A DNA stretch of 64,000 bases from Ignelater luminosus. Taxonomy: Eukaryota > Arthropoda > Insecta > Coleoptera > Elateridae. A program made the position numbers and the translations under genes. Position 1 is the stretch's first letter. The number at the start of each line of letters is the position of its first letter. The notes under the pieces are model-generated. The model made no database searches, was not told where the DNA came from, and saw only the letters and a list, made by a program, of their open reading frames with translations. Shown piece after piece: positions 23,637 through 36,209 of the stretch. Where the stretch lies: the NCBI GenBank assembly GCA_011009095.1, contig VTPC01005390.1, forward strand, positions 62,001 through 126,000, in the 5' to 3' direction.

Positions 23637-25447
23637 AAGTCAGTCTTGGGCAAGGAAGGTCGTACTATCGTCAGAGCTTTGAAGGCTTTTCTCCAATGTG
23701 CAAAATAAGATATGAAAAGTAAAACCTTTTGCAGTCAACCCCTGCTGTATTTTGTTTAGGTATAAAAAACTCATATTTTTATTCTTCAGCGTTACATTGT
23801 TAGGTTACCTCTCAGTCTTTGAATTGCTAACATTTTCCTAAACGAAATGAAAATATTTATTACAGTCCCTTTCTTAAGTTACTAATCTCTACAATCTAAA
23901 AACACTTTTTACAGATGCCTTGCCAGCGTAAGCAATTGATGAAGACAATTGGAACCAGGTGTCCCTACTGTTACAAATTAAATAAAAATCTCAAATGAAC
24001 TTTTTAACAAGGTTCTTTTTTATCAAGAACTTAAATATTCTTCGGTCTTTTTTTCGTAAAGACGTTATGCCTTGTACCCCATCGGGAAGTCAAAACTATA
24101 TTTCGCGTCTCCTGGACAAGCCGATACCCCATCCAAGGTGGCTTGCGGTGCACTCGTGCACTCATAGTAGAAGTGTTTCGTTTGACGTGGTTGCTTTGGT
24201 GCGCTGGAATAGTGGAACTTCCGGTGAGTGACTAAGCCCCATATTAGGGACAAAGTTGCTTCCCAAATGTCTTAGATTTGCTCTCGGACCACTGACCGAA
24301 CACCGTGTTGTTCTCACAAAACTTACTCCTTACGGGTGTTGCTAAAACCCACATTTAAATTCCGTAATAGCTGGAAAGTCACTTTTTGCAGCAAAAGTTT
24401 TATTCTGCAGTAAAACAAAACAATTTCCGCGTTTCTACTGTACTCCACGACAATACTAACCTAATTTTTAAGACTTCATCTGAAAGGCTCATCAATAAGT
24501 TTTAGGCTAAGACCTCTGCTGATGTTTTTAGGTTGCTAGGACTACCAGTTTACATTTCAATACAAAAACAGATGAATTGCATGATTAGGTTTCTTTAGGA
24601 CAAATTGAAACAAAATCTAACTCTAAAAGCTGAATAAATAATTTTTATTTTTAGTGTACATTAAAATACGTTGTTTAATAAATTAAATCCTATGTTCTAA
24701 AGATTAACCGACTTAAGGCATGTTGGTGACCAACTAGAACTGTAAGTCTACAGCACTACAATTTGATTTGCTTCTATGGACAGAATGGATTGTTGTCGTA
24801 TTTGGGTATTTTAATAAAGTAAAGCTAGTTTTTGTAGTTTTGGTCAAATAACCAAGAGCTGATTAATTTCATCGCCGGTATTAACGTTGTGGTTAAAATA
24901 ATTACACTAGTAATAAAAGACAATGATTGCGTGCGTGTGTTAACATTTATGCTAAACAATGCAGCACATAAATTAAATAGCAATCACTTCAATCAAAATT
25001 ATTTTGAAACAACTATTATTTTGTGCAAGAATTAAGTATATACCAAATTATAGTAATGATAAAAATCGAGGTGCAGTTTCTATTGCAAAACGTTGCAATG
25101 AATGTTAAAACTTGTTGTCATGTCTTTAGACGATACAGCGTTCTTTCTACCTTTTATATGCCTTGTAGAAGTGAAAATAATGTTAACCCATATGGTGTAT
25201 TTATGAAAGCACTACCTTTTCGCTCTTGGTAAGGTGAGTTATGTAATCATTTGCAAGAATTTTTCCATAACAAATAATTTCTTTTGTGGATTCTATAAAG
25301 CGATTTTTGTTTTTTTATATAAAAATGTGCAACTGCTGTTTTATACTGGTAATAATTGGTATTTTAGTTATTGGTATTTAAGATAGTTACTTAGTGTAGA
25401 CAATATTTTTATGTGAACTAGTTATATGATAAAATTGAGAATAGTTC

Positions 25448-25476
25448 AAATAAATAAATAAATAAATAAATAATAA
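25448..25476. repeat. (AAAT)n microsatellite
   Basis: Uninterrupted AAAT units, about seven copies, ending in TAATAA. A simple repeat of no evident function. Confidence 0.9.
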
Positions 25477-27882
25477 CCTGATCATGTGATTAGACTAACT
25501 GTATGATTCAGTATAACTTGGAAATAAAGATCAAATAGCAACATTTATTTAGTCAAATACTACGTAACGGCACAAATTGATAGCAACCGATTTCGAAGAG
25601 ATTTTAACCAGGCTTAGAGAACAGACGTAATGAAGGATTTGGATGCTGTAACTCGATCATTCTTGCATTATCGAAACATACTTGATCTATGAAAATTTCT
25701 GTTTATAGTATCTTGTAAGATAAATTCTGAAAAAAAAATTTCAACATAATAAATATTCGAGTTAATCCTTTTAAAATATCGTACGATTTAAAAGATAAAT
25801 CCTGGCCATGGTCCACTATATACCATCAGAAAAAGGGAGCGAATTGATGATTTATAATTCACCCCTTAAAATATTAGCTTCTACCAACATAAATCTCATC
25901 CTGTCAGTTCCTAATGTGTATTCTAATGGCTGTTAACTGTTTATTTAAAAAGGGTGCCTGAAAAAAGAATTTATAAAAACACAATGGACGACGGCGGCGC
26001 GGCGTTACGAAATTCCAGTTTTAATTAGAAATTTTGTGTGAGCATATAATAAAAGGGGTTTCAAAGTTGAAGTTTTAGTAAAACGAAATTCGCTTTTCAG
26101 TAATTATATCAAAGGTAACCATGGTCATCTAAGAGGGAGTGAATACAATTTGCATGCGGTTATTTTAACCCCTACAAAAGATAAAAGCAAATATGGTCCA
26201 GTGATTTTTGAAACCGACACTTTCAGGTGGTCACCATAGTGAAGAACGCCTTTTCTACAAGAATTGACCTAATAAATGCTTACTTTTACGTATGCATGTG
26301 TATAAAAGAATTCAAATTTCAGCACTTTTATAATTGACAGATTTCAGGAAGTAAACTACACTTAAGTTTCAAACGCTTCAAAGTAGAACATTTCCTCAGC
26401 AGAAGTCGTTAAGGAAGTGGCACGTACAAACAAGTTGTTCGCCGAAGGTTTTAATAGTTAAGAGTTTAGCACCCCAGCAGTTGTCAACGACACGAAGTGC
26501 AATTAGTGGGTTAGGCCTAGAAGTACGTCAGGGGCACTCTCAACCACACCGTCGAGAATTGCTATATTTGGGAATTCGGGATTCTGTATTTGACATAATT
26601 TTGTTTCTACCAGAATTAGAAATCTAACATAAGTAACATTGATTTATTTAAAAATATGAGTTCTAAATGGAAATTTTCCGTACCACTTCAAGTGCGTCAT
26701 GACCTAGATATAATGCTTAATCAAAAAACCCAGTCAAAGGATTATAGAGATACAGCCCATATGAATATCAATGACATCATATAAAAATTATACCTCACCC
26801 TTTGCCTGCTACAACATAAAAGCGCAGATTAGCAAATATGACAAGTACCGGTTTATGATGAGCAGGATACCTTGCCATTTTTCCCCGTTTGAAATTATTT
26901 TGACGAACCCCTTTGAGAGGATTAACTGAGGATTATTTTGTATATCAGAAAAACAGGCTGCCCCTTTACTGCATATCCACACCTCTTTTTTGTTTCGCTA
27001 ATATTTATTTCCTTTGTATTAGAAAAATGAAACCAAACTTTTACTGTTTCGTTTAGATAACGAACAACCCTCGCTTCGAAATTGCTAGCTGTAACTTACG
27101 TGAGATTATTAAAACGCACATATCGCCACTTGTCTCAAAGGAATAAAGTAATCTAAATTTGGATCCTGTTTAATTTAGTACAGGTCCATACACGTTGCCT
27201 TAATGAAAAAAAGTTTAACTTTATTTTTTATAAACAAGCCACTTCATTTCGAATTAAAAAAATTAAACAATTACAATCTTTATTATTGAATTAAATGAGC
27301 AACCGGGCGTAGTATCTTAACAGGACGCACGAATGAATCCGTTGTTATATAGCATAGTACTTCTTCATAGCTAGTAAACGCATTTATATGCAAAATTCGC
27401 CTCTGAAATCATCTCATATAAATGACAATTGACAAAAGAGCTTTACGCACCGTTAAATATCCCCTTAATAGTTCCCCAAACAGTTCCCATTAGCATCGAA
27501 ATGCGTTCATTTCATCTAGGCAATTACACATGTACGTATACCTATTTTGGACATTGTGCACCTGAAACCTCGGACCAGTTTTCTCTTTATTGCCATGGCA
27601 GTAGTAACCCTTTCTAATAAATGTACAAGAACCGGCCTCTCCTTTCGGTACAAAGAGGTTTATTGTTCGCTTTCTCGATATGCAAAAAATTACCCTTCTG
27701 ATGTTTACACACGAATGACAATAGGAAATATTTCATGAGTTCCTGTGAACTTGTTAATTTCTCGTCTTTGTTCGAGCAACCCCTTTTTATAATAGTTTTC
27801 TTCAAATGTTACCTACTTTTGTAATTAACTAGTAAAAATATCATAGTATGTTACCATCAGACATCTAAAGTTAGTTGATTCC

Positions 27883-27928
27883 GCAAAATTGCTTAAAAGT
27901 AGCAAAATTGCTTAAAAGTAGCAAATTT
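27883..27928. repeat. 19-bp tandem duplication
   Basis: GCAAAATTGCTTAAAAGTA occurs twice exactly (27883-27901, 27902-27920), followed by a partial third unit. Probably a replication-slippage product. Confidence 0.85.
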
Positions 27929-28089
27929 GAGTGTAGAATAGTTTTGTTAAGAGTGCTACATGTACATTTGAAGGTTCTGTTTATCGTTGTTTGTATTTAT
28001 CTGCCTAATTTGACATTTATTCTTTTAGCATAATCTGATTTGGAGGATTTGCTAACGCGTTGTACACATCATTGTAAAAGTAATAATAA

Positions 28090-28440
28090 TATACTTCCAA
28101 AATATTATTGTATTATAACATTTTAATATTAATATAATATTATCTGAACGTTTTCTAGATAATGTTACTTTATAACTTTTAGATAACATTTTCTTTATAT
28201 CATATGAAAATATTACTAGTAGTTACAAACTAAATATTATGAGAATATTTTCTAAAGGTTATGACAATAATATAAAGAAATAATATTATCATGATGTTAT
28301 CATAATATTTTTTCCGAATATTATATTATCTTACAATCTAATATTCAGGTAATATTATCTGGACATCACGAATATTCGCATAACATTCGGAGTTGTCCTA
28401 ATATTATCAGAATATTACTAGAATATTTTTATGAGATTGT
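28090..28440. repeat. AATATTATC-rich palindromic block
   Basis: The block repeats AATATTAT, TAATATTATC and ATAATATTA in both orientations, interleaved with ATAACATT and AACGTT motifs. This gives many overlapping hairpin-forming segments. It resembles the interior of an AT-rich MITE or decayed satellite; I could not define ends or a fixed period. Confidence 0.5.
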
Positions 28441-29639
28441 GTGCTGCTTGGGTACTCTTCACAATTCCTTTCGGATAGCTTGACGTCTGGTATGCAAAAA
28501 ACGAAATTGAATCATCAATAATATTTATCGAAATGCCTTGTCTATAATGTGATAACTTGCTATAAGGCCAATAAAAAATTGTGGAAGACAATATATGAAT
28601 GTTATAAATCTTTGTCCTTTATTTATAACTGTTGTAAGGTCTTAAAATGGTATATAAAATTCCAAGCAGTGTTTGTTTGTCCCACAGCACAATAATGAAA
28701 ACCATTTATTAACACATTTTAGTTTGCTGACTTGCGATAGAACTGATTTCAGATTCGAGTGCAACACTATTAATTATTCAAATTGTAACAAACTAAATTT
28801 AGTATTTGCAAGAATCTTCTAACTTTGCATAGCTTTTTGTAATTAAATGCATCTTTTTAACTGGTAAGCTTGTTGTTACTGTGATAAACTGTCGAACAGC
28901 ACGATAAACAAAGCAACTCTCGCCATCTATCTAAAATTTAATAAAGTTTAGAAAAGATGTTTATTTCTAATATAGAATTTATTTCATTAAAGTAGAATTA
29001 GTCTGCCGTCTTAAAAATTAATAAGGCTGAAATTAGATAAAGAAGATTCTTAAATATCCATTTCGAAGGTATAAGTTGACATTTTTCATCCGGAGACGAT
29101 TTATGATAAATTCCACATTCTCATTACCTTGTTCAAGAACAAACAAAACAGACAGATGCGCTCACTAACTGATGTAACAGCACCAATTGACTACGCTCGT
29201 GCACCTCTTCCTGAAATAGCATTAGCTTAGCCGCCAATCATATTTTTAAAGTGCGTTTGCTCCCCTGTCCATGCATTTGAGTACTTAATTGTAATTAATT
29301 GTTTTGAGTTATTCTTGCTGTTTTTAATCTTCCTGGTTTTCTTCCGTGTTTAAAGGTTTTTCAGATAATATTAATATACTCGGAAAAATATTTTCTTTTA
29401 CATCTACGTTATTTTGGTGAGTTGTCAAGATGATTTTGAAAACTTTTTAGCGATTGCATTAAAATCTATTGTATCTCTTCCATGCATTTACATTAGTTGT
29501 TAACAGATCGCAGTCAGGACTAGTTTTTAATAATAGATAAAAGCAAACTCGGAACGTTAAGGAAAGAATTGCAAAGCAATTACTACTGCTACTGCAACTT
29601 CCTTTAAGACGTTTTTTGTTGTATAAATAAAATCTAACT

Positions 29640-30560
29640 GCTAATATTAAAGTAAAATGCGACTATTAAGCTTACGATGGTTTTTCTTTAAGCAAAAATA
29701 GTTTTGAAAGGAAGCACGATACCGGACTTTTAACCACATGATAACTACCTTTAAAAAATTTTGGTAATGAAAAGAAGAAGTTTTGCTTACATAATTCGAT
29801 CTTAAGACTTACGTTTTCCTTAAGAATACTCCCAGTGTTACGGCCAAAACTGATTTAACCATATAGCAGCTTCCTTTGAAAAAGTTTACAGTAATGCGAT
29901 AAAATAAACGTTTAAGAAACTTTTGTAAAAGATATACTAAAATAGTGGGAAGGGCCAAACTCTGGCTGCTGGCCTTGAACTGAAGTATAAGTCACAACCC
30001 TTGAACTTATAACAACTTTCTCTAAGAAGATCTCCCACAACACCAACAACAGTGATTTCAAACGAAAACATGATACAAGATCATTTGTAATATGATAATT
30101 TTTTAGAATAAATGTTTTGCGGTAGGGAAGAACGAAGCATGATTGTTTGACTCAAAAGAAACTACCAAAACTCTAATGTTTTCCAAGATTTCCAGACCTT
30201 CTGTCAAAGAAGTCTCGGAAAGAAGGACAAAGCGAAATCCGTCACTATATCTTAATCTTCCCTAAAAGTTCTGATTGGAAAATAACAGCTCCACCACTGT
30301 CCTCTAAAAGAAGCGCGAACTAAGACCTTTAATAACACGATAGCTCCCCTCGAAAGTTTCTTGTGTTCTGAAGGATGAAACTCAAACTACATAATGATGT
30401 TCAAATAAAAGCGGCAAGTAAGACACTATTGCCCTTGAAAAGCAGCCTTAACTATGCAATAATTCAGACTAAGACAATTACTGGTATTAAGTACTTACGA
30501 ATGTAGCCTTCTCTTAAGAAAGTTTCCGGTGGTAAGGAGAGTTGGACCGTCGATTTCAAA
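29640..30560. repeat. Decayed tandem-like array, region 1
   Basis: Variants of one motif, roughly TTCTCTTAAGAAAGTTTCCGG then TGGTAAGG, recur at irregular intervals, for example near 29745, 29812, 29866, 30012, 30341 and 30503. Related copies occur at 38560-39260. Spacings suggest units of about 50-60 bp with losses, but this is an estimate by eye. No coding capacity is recognised. Confidence 0.45.
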
Positions 30561-31386
30561 ATAAATCACAAAGCGCATACTCTAATCTTATACTAGCGTA
30601 GCAAATTAATTAGTGATAGTGTCACAAGTGATTTTCTTTAGAAAAAATCAGGTAGAACCCAGTAAACACAGGTGTGACATTAAGGTACATACCAACGAAA
30701 GAACGAGCACTACATCTCTCGATTACACCTTATCGATGTAATTGGTACGTCAATACTATGACATCGCAAAGGAGTACTCAAACTACGTCGGCAGCGCGTA
30801 ATTTCGAATATATCAGGTAGACGACAATGCTATGACATTGCAAAGCCGTAATTGCAATCACATCTGGTAGTTGTAGGGTATACGCTGTGTTTGTTACATA
30901 CTTCTGCATATACTTATATGATAAATGTTAATGACGTAACAATAATGCTTGTTTTACATATACTTGATTTATAAAAGATCTTAACTATTTAGAACACTGG
31001 TCGCCCAACTGACGTTACGTTTTCAAATCTTTATGCGCTAATTCTTGGTAAATAATCTTCTTATACATGTCTGAAATAATTATATTTTTATATTCTACAT
31101 TCAATTTTTTCATAATGACGTTTCTTATAAGGTTATAATTTCATAAGAAAATTATACTGACGTCTGTCAAAATTTATTGTAGAATATAATCCCAGACATG
31201 ACTAAAATTCCACAGCAACCGCGATCCAGACTTTTTAAAGTTCTTTTCTTCAGGAATACTCTCTTACAAAAACACTAATCTAAAGTCATTTTAAATTTTT
31301 GCAATTAAAACTCTTATGCTTTTTCTTACATGTTTAAGGCATAAAATAATATGGATGATATTAAAATAGTGTTGAATTCCAACATA
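30561..31386. other. Spacer with a two-unit repeat
   Basis: At about 30745-30772 and 30818-30846 a motif of the form ACGNCAATNCTATGACATYG followed by CAAAG occurs twice about 73 bp apart. No gene is recognised in the rest. Confidence 0.35.
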
Positions 31387-32700
31387 CGAGGTGTGTGAGA
31401 AAAGTAATGAGACTGGCAACATTGCGAGAGATCTGGCAACGTTGTTTCTACCGGCCTGTGCTAAACCGGTTTGTTTATCGCTTCCACTTCCTCAGTCCGA
31501 GTTACAACTCCGTACAGCTAACACATTATTTTTGACAGCGCCATTAGTGAAGTTGTGTTTTTGTTGTGTGTTACAGAAATGGAGCATCGGAATTTAGAGC
31601 AACGTTGTGCAATAAAGTTTTGTGTTAAACTTGGTGAATCCGCGAGTGTGACTTTTGAAAAGTTGAAACAGGTCTATGGGGAACAGTGCTTATCAAGAGC
31701 ACAAGTTTTCCGCTGGCACAAATCGTTTTTGGACGGCCGAGAACACGTTGAAGATGAACCTCGCTCGGGAGACCTTCAACTTCAGAAACTGACGAAAACG
31801 TTAAACGTGTGAGGGCTCTTGTGAGATCAGACCGTCGTTTAACAATGAGGATGATGAGTGAACAGTTAAATTTAAACACTTTCACCGTGCATCAAATTTT
31901 GACAGACAATTTGAACATGCGAAAGATTTGTGCCAAAATGGTGCCGAAAAACCCCACAACTGAACAGAAGAACATTCGAAAAAAAGTGTGCGTTGATCTT
32001 CTTGAGTGGATTGCCAATGACCAAGAATTCTTCAATTGTGTGATCACAGGTGATGAATCCTGGATATTTGAGTACGATCCTGAAACAAAGCGGCAAAGCG
32101 AAGAGTGGCACACTCCGTCATCTCCTCGGCCGAAGAAATGTCGAATGAGCAAATCAAAGCTCAAGACCATGCTGATTTGTTTTTTTGACAGTAAGGGTAT
32201 CGTGCACAAAGAATTTGTTCCACCAGTACAAACTGTCAACAAAGTGTTTATAAAAGTGTCCTTGAAAAGCTCAGGAAAAGAGTGATTCGTGTGAGACCAG
32301 ACATTGCAGAAAAGTGGATGCTTCATCATGACAGTGCTCCGTGTCACACAGCAATTTCCATCAGTGAATTTTTGACCTCAAAACGCATTACTGTTGTTCC
32401 TCATCCCCCCTATTCACCTAATTTGAGTCCTTGTGACTTTTTCCTCACCCCAAAATTGAAACATGTCCTAAAAGGACGTCATTTTGGAACTCTGGAGAAC
32501 ATTCAAAAGACTGTGACCGAAGAGTTAAAAGCCATAACAGTTGAAGACTTCCAGCGCTGCTACCAAGAGTGGGAACAACGACTCCGCCGGTGTATAGCTG
32601 CCCAAGGGAACTACTTTGAAGAGGATAACATTGTTGTTTAAAAAAAATAAAAACTTTGGTTAGTATGAAATCAGTCTCATTACTTTTCTCACATACCTCA
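31387..32700 (+). mobile_element. mariner element, near full length
   Basis: Terminal inverted repeats CGAGGTGTGTGAGAAAAGTA and TACTTTTCTCACATACCTCA match closely over about 28 bp. TA flanks both ends (31385-31386, 32701-32702). The 1,314-bp length is normal for mariner. It holds a transposase gene of the DD34D mariner type disrupted by frameshifts. Good TIRs and low decay suggest a relatively young but dead copy. Confidence 0.93.
31579..32641 (+). pseudogene. mariner transposase, frameshifted
   Basis: Starts at ATG 31579 (MEHRNLEQR). The N-terminal HTH region includes LSRAQVFRWHKSF. Catalytic motifs are ITGDESW (first Asp), HHDSAPCH (second Asp) and YSPNLSPCDFF (third Asp, DD34D). Two small indels shift the frame: one near 31770, after PRSG, and one near 32245, after VNKVF. 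The gene is therefore read in three overlapping segments (31579-31812, 31809-32285, 32282-32641). Apart from these the sequence is well kept. It encodes no functional enzyme as it stands. Confidence 0.92.
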
Positions 32701-32861
32701 TAAATTAAGTCTTAAAATATAAAGTGATAAACAAAATTAACATAAAAATAACTTCTTATTTCCATAATTTTTTGGGCAATTTCGATCTTTAAAATTTTAC
32801 TTGATTTTGCTGTATGGCCAAAAACCACAGCAATATTTATGTAACTATAGTATTTTCTGTA

Positions 32862-33803
32862 CAGGGTGTTTTGAATCTTGGGGTATTAATTTTAACCGGT
32901 AATACTACACATTAAACAGTGTCGTTTGACAAAAAATTACCCTAGTAAAAGTTTTAATATGATAAAGATATTGACGTTTGAAAATGTAAGAAGGGCTAGA
33001 TCCGGTTCTGTGATAAAAGTTTCACTTTCTGACGAGAAAGTGAAAGTTATGTAAAAGGGATAGTTTGTAGTGGAAGGTTTTTACCTGCATCCGAGGGACA
33101 TTTGGACTACATGACCATTTTCTTGTCTGTAAAAATATAACTTATGAAAGGGAAGATAGATTAAGGCGTAAAGACTTTGTTTATGATTCTTAAATTTACT
33201 TGTAAAATTAAATTAATGTACAATGGCATATTGATTAGTTTCTTTGAACGAGCAACTGAAATTTCGAACACTTGTTGTAAATCATATATTGCTTTCATAA
33301 ATAATTAATGTACATATTTATTTTAAAATAAGTAACTAGGATTACTACAATTAGAATTTTACTTAAAGCTTTTAAATTTTAAATAAAATTGTATTATATT
33401 GTTGAAATTTGTGGTAGTAACGGTAATTATAGTATTGAGGACCACAATACAAATGGTCATAAAATCTATTATACTATTATACCCAGTTAACAACTTTCTT
33501 TCATGTTTCTCAAAGTTCTAAACAGATGTTTTTAGAATGCACCTGAATAACCTCGACTATAATTGCTTGCTTTCAGTCTGTCCGATTTGAACCCAGTTAA
33601 CTATTATGTTTAAATAAACATTGAAAATTGGGGTTTCTCAGTTACACAACACGGCTGCAGGACCGTACTTAGAGACAACATTTAATGAAAGAAAGTGATT
33701 TATTAAACTTTGTAAATTTCTAGTATTTGTACGTTAATATCAGTCTATTACAATACGAATAAGCAACTGTTTAAATAAATATCCCATGTTTGAAAACACC
33801 CTG
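32862..33803. mobile_element. TA-flanked MITE (CAGGGTGTTTT type)
   Basis: Left end CAGGGTGTTTTGAATCTTGG and right end CCCATGTTTGAAAACACCCTG form imperfect TIRs of about 25 bp, each flanked by TA (32860-32861, 33804-33805). The 942-bp interior is non-coding. Likely a Tc1/mariner-type non-autonomous element. Confidence 0.7.
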
Positions 33804-36204
33804 TATAAAAATCACACAGTGAAGTAGATCTTTTACAGATTGTGCCCCGCACAAAAGCGCCTGAACAGGTAGGGACCATTCCAAGATGATAAATAATAAT
33901 AAATTTTTATACAATGTACTTATTCTGAAGTGAAACTTTACTACGTATATTGGACGACTTATAAACAAGCAGTAAAGCGGTAAAAATCAATATTTCTTCA
34001 TTTAAAGGCAGGTATGAAAAAATAATAGTGAATAATGTCCAGTTATTTTAAAGTTTGCCTGATTCACCTGTCAGTGTGAAATGGGTTTCAAACAAAATTT
34101 ATGACTTCCTTCTTAGACGTTTTTAGGAAAATTTTGTGTTTACTTTACAAATAAGAAAGGGAGGGACATGGTCCTTTCTAAGAATGTAATAAAAGTATTT
34201 AGTCCGTCTGCATCTAAACAGTAAATTCTTCAAAGAACACTTCCCTGCCTTTGTTCGGTTCGAGTAAATTCATTCCACAGTGTTCCGCAGTTTTTGTGCA
34301 AATTTGTCTGGTTTATTAGTGTCGTTAATAGGTAAGTTTAATTAGTAATATGTAGTATTTGTACTGATTCTTGTATTTTTAAGGATAACAATTTACCGTA
34401 AGCGAAATGTCTAATAAAAGAATAAAGTAAAAACCTTTTAGTACTTTATCAACTAGACAAAAGTACCGTAGATTAGGGCAGAGCAAAAATATTATGTAAG
34501 CAATATTACGATTAATCAATCAATCAAAGATCAGAGGTAGAGCAAATGCTGCCAATAGATACAAAAGAAAGTTTTGGAAAATTAGAAAATTAAATAAAGA
34601 ACATGAGGATTTGTTTGTTACACATAATTATTTTTGTTCATTCGTTTTCTTTTTTTTTCTAGAAACTCTTTTTATGTAAGATCGGTGGAGCTATAAAGGC
34701 AAGATCTCCAGAATTTAAAAAAATGTTCTGACCAACGAATTTGCTGTTATTCGTGATTGCGTCAACGTGGGAATCTCCGAATTGCTGGAACCAAGACGAT
34801 GAATATCGGACAAAGGTATTCATTTTATCGTAATATTTATAGCTCGCATATATAAATTGTTTTGTTTTTCAGAAATTGAGCAATGTTGTTTCGAGGGACT
34901 ACGGATGCTGCACAGAGATTAAAAAGGAACGAGAAGACAAAAACGAATTAATGTGTTTTGGAATTGTTTTGTATTTTTTCTTTTTTAAAAAAAATTTAAT
35001 AAAACTCTTATTCCAAGTATTACTTTTAATGCATTTTCCTTCAAAAATAAAGTACTGTGTAATATCATTCAAATTAGTTATATTACTAGGCTATTCATTT
35101 TGCAATGTATGTCCTTGATCTTTTCTTAACTTTAATTCCAAATTTTTACTTTTGTTAAAAACGGAATGGCAGTATTCCTAAACTACAGGTCTATTTGATA
35201 ACAAATTTGAATGATTTAAGAGATTTTGAAATTTTTGCACCACCTAGATTAAGGCCTAGTCTTTCCACCTCCTTGAGACTTTTCTTACTTGGGCAAGGTC
35301 AATATGTTGTATTAACTTTTGACTAATTTATTTTGGTCTTCCTGCAACCTCTATAGACTAGAATAAATTGGTCGGAAGCTTGGAAAAATGTTTTGGGTTA
35401 CGTGGACGATAAATTTACAAGGAGGTAGAAAGACCGGACTTTAATTAATTAATGGGGCATACTCTTTGTTACATGTTAACAATGTTACAGTGTAGACGTA
35501 ACGAATACGTAATTTAGCATGTTGCATAGTCTTTTAAAATTAAACGAAACAGGTACATCGAAACGTAGACATTAGAGCAATGTATTCACGTAAAATTATG
35601 ACGATGTACCAACAAGCATATACCTAGTCTGAAGCACGATGAATGTCGTCGGCATGTAACAATCGGTACGTAATCGCAATGTGCTGCAACTCGTACTGTG
35701 TTTCTGACATTACGCGTTATACATAACGCACATGTGCGCAGTGTGCTATGTAACATTAAACAAGTTCGTACACAGATAAACTCGCACTGATATCGCTACG
35801 ATATAATTGTATTTGCTGGGAAAGGCCAGATATAGACGTTATTCTAAAGAGAAGCGCTAAGAGCGATCCTTTGGCTTTCAATAACTTCTCATTTGCCTCT
35901 AGTTATGGAAGCAGTTCCACGTGGTGTCCGATCGGCTAAGTGTTGTACAGTGATTGCCCCCTAGCCAACCAAGTAACAGAAAACGCAAGCAGTTAGTCGA
36001 CCTTAGTCAACCTTGTTTTTTCATATTTATGAACAGAACTATACCCACTGATTGACATTGATACTTTATTAATGAATGGTTTTGTGATATTTAAATTTAT
36101 GACTATTTGAAACCTAAATGTTACTTCCGTTTTTGAGGATCTGCCACCCCGTCGGTTATTCCATGCGCCGTTGACCAGTTGCCTTCCTGCTTGTAACCTT
36201 CGAC
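33804..36204. other. Spacer, no convincing gene
   Basis: AT-rich sequence with a small inverted repeat at 35243-35452. A possible exon-like stretch after TTTTTCAG near 34872 has no recognisable domain and is followed by A-rich sequence. The stretch at 35570-35800 resembles a decayed repeat. Confidence 0.4.
35243..35452. mobile_element. Short inverted-repeat element
   Basis: TTAAGGCCTAGTCTTTCCAC then CTCCTT (35245-35270) pairs with AAGGAGGTAGAAAGACCGGA then CTTTAA (35419-35446). The stem is about 30 bp with a spacer near 150 bp. It looks like a small MITE; no target duplication is defined. Confidence 0.5.
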
Positions 36205-36209
36205 CGCCC

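Larger units (their letters stand above)
23637..29639. other. Long spacer, no convincing gene
   Basis: About 6 kb without a supported coding exon. It contains a GC-richer patch at about 24060-24310 that I cannot identify. Two related direct segments near 25840 and 26130 share AGGGAGYGAAT followed by an AT stretch and CCCCT. There are also a simple repeat (25448-25476), a 19-bp tandem duplication (27883-27920) and an AATATTATC-rich block (about 28090-28440). Short open frames such as 25023-25232 and 27429-27617 show no domain. Confidence 0.45.

Noticed and set aside
25448..27928. Direct repeats as a CRISPR-like array
   Set aside because: They are a simple AAAT run and a single 19-bp duplication in a eukaryotic context; no regular spacers.
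34876..35118. 80-codon frame after a TTTTTCAG acceptor
   Set aside because: The frame becomes low-complexity (poly-Phe/Lys) within 40 codons and is followed by A-rich sequence; no domain.
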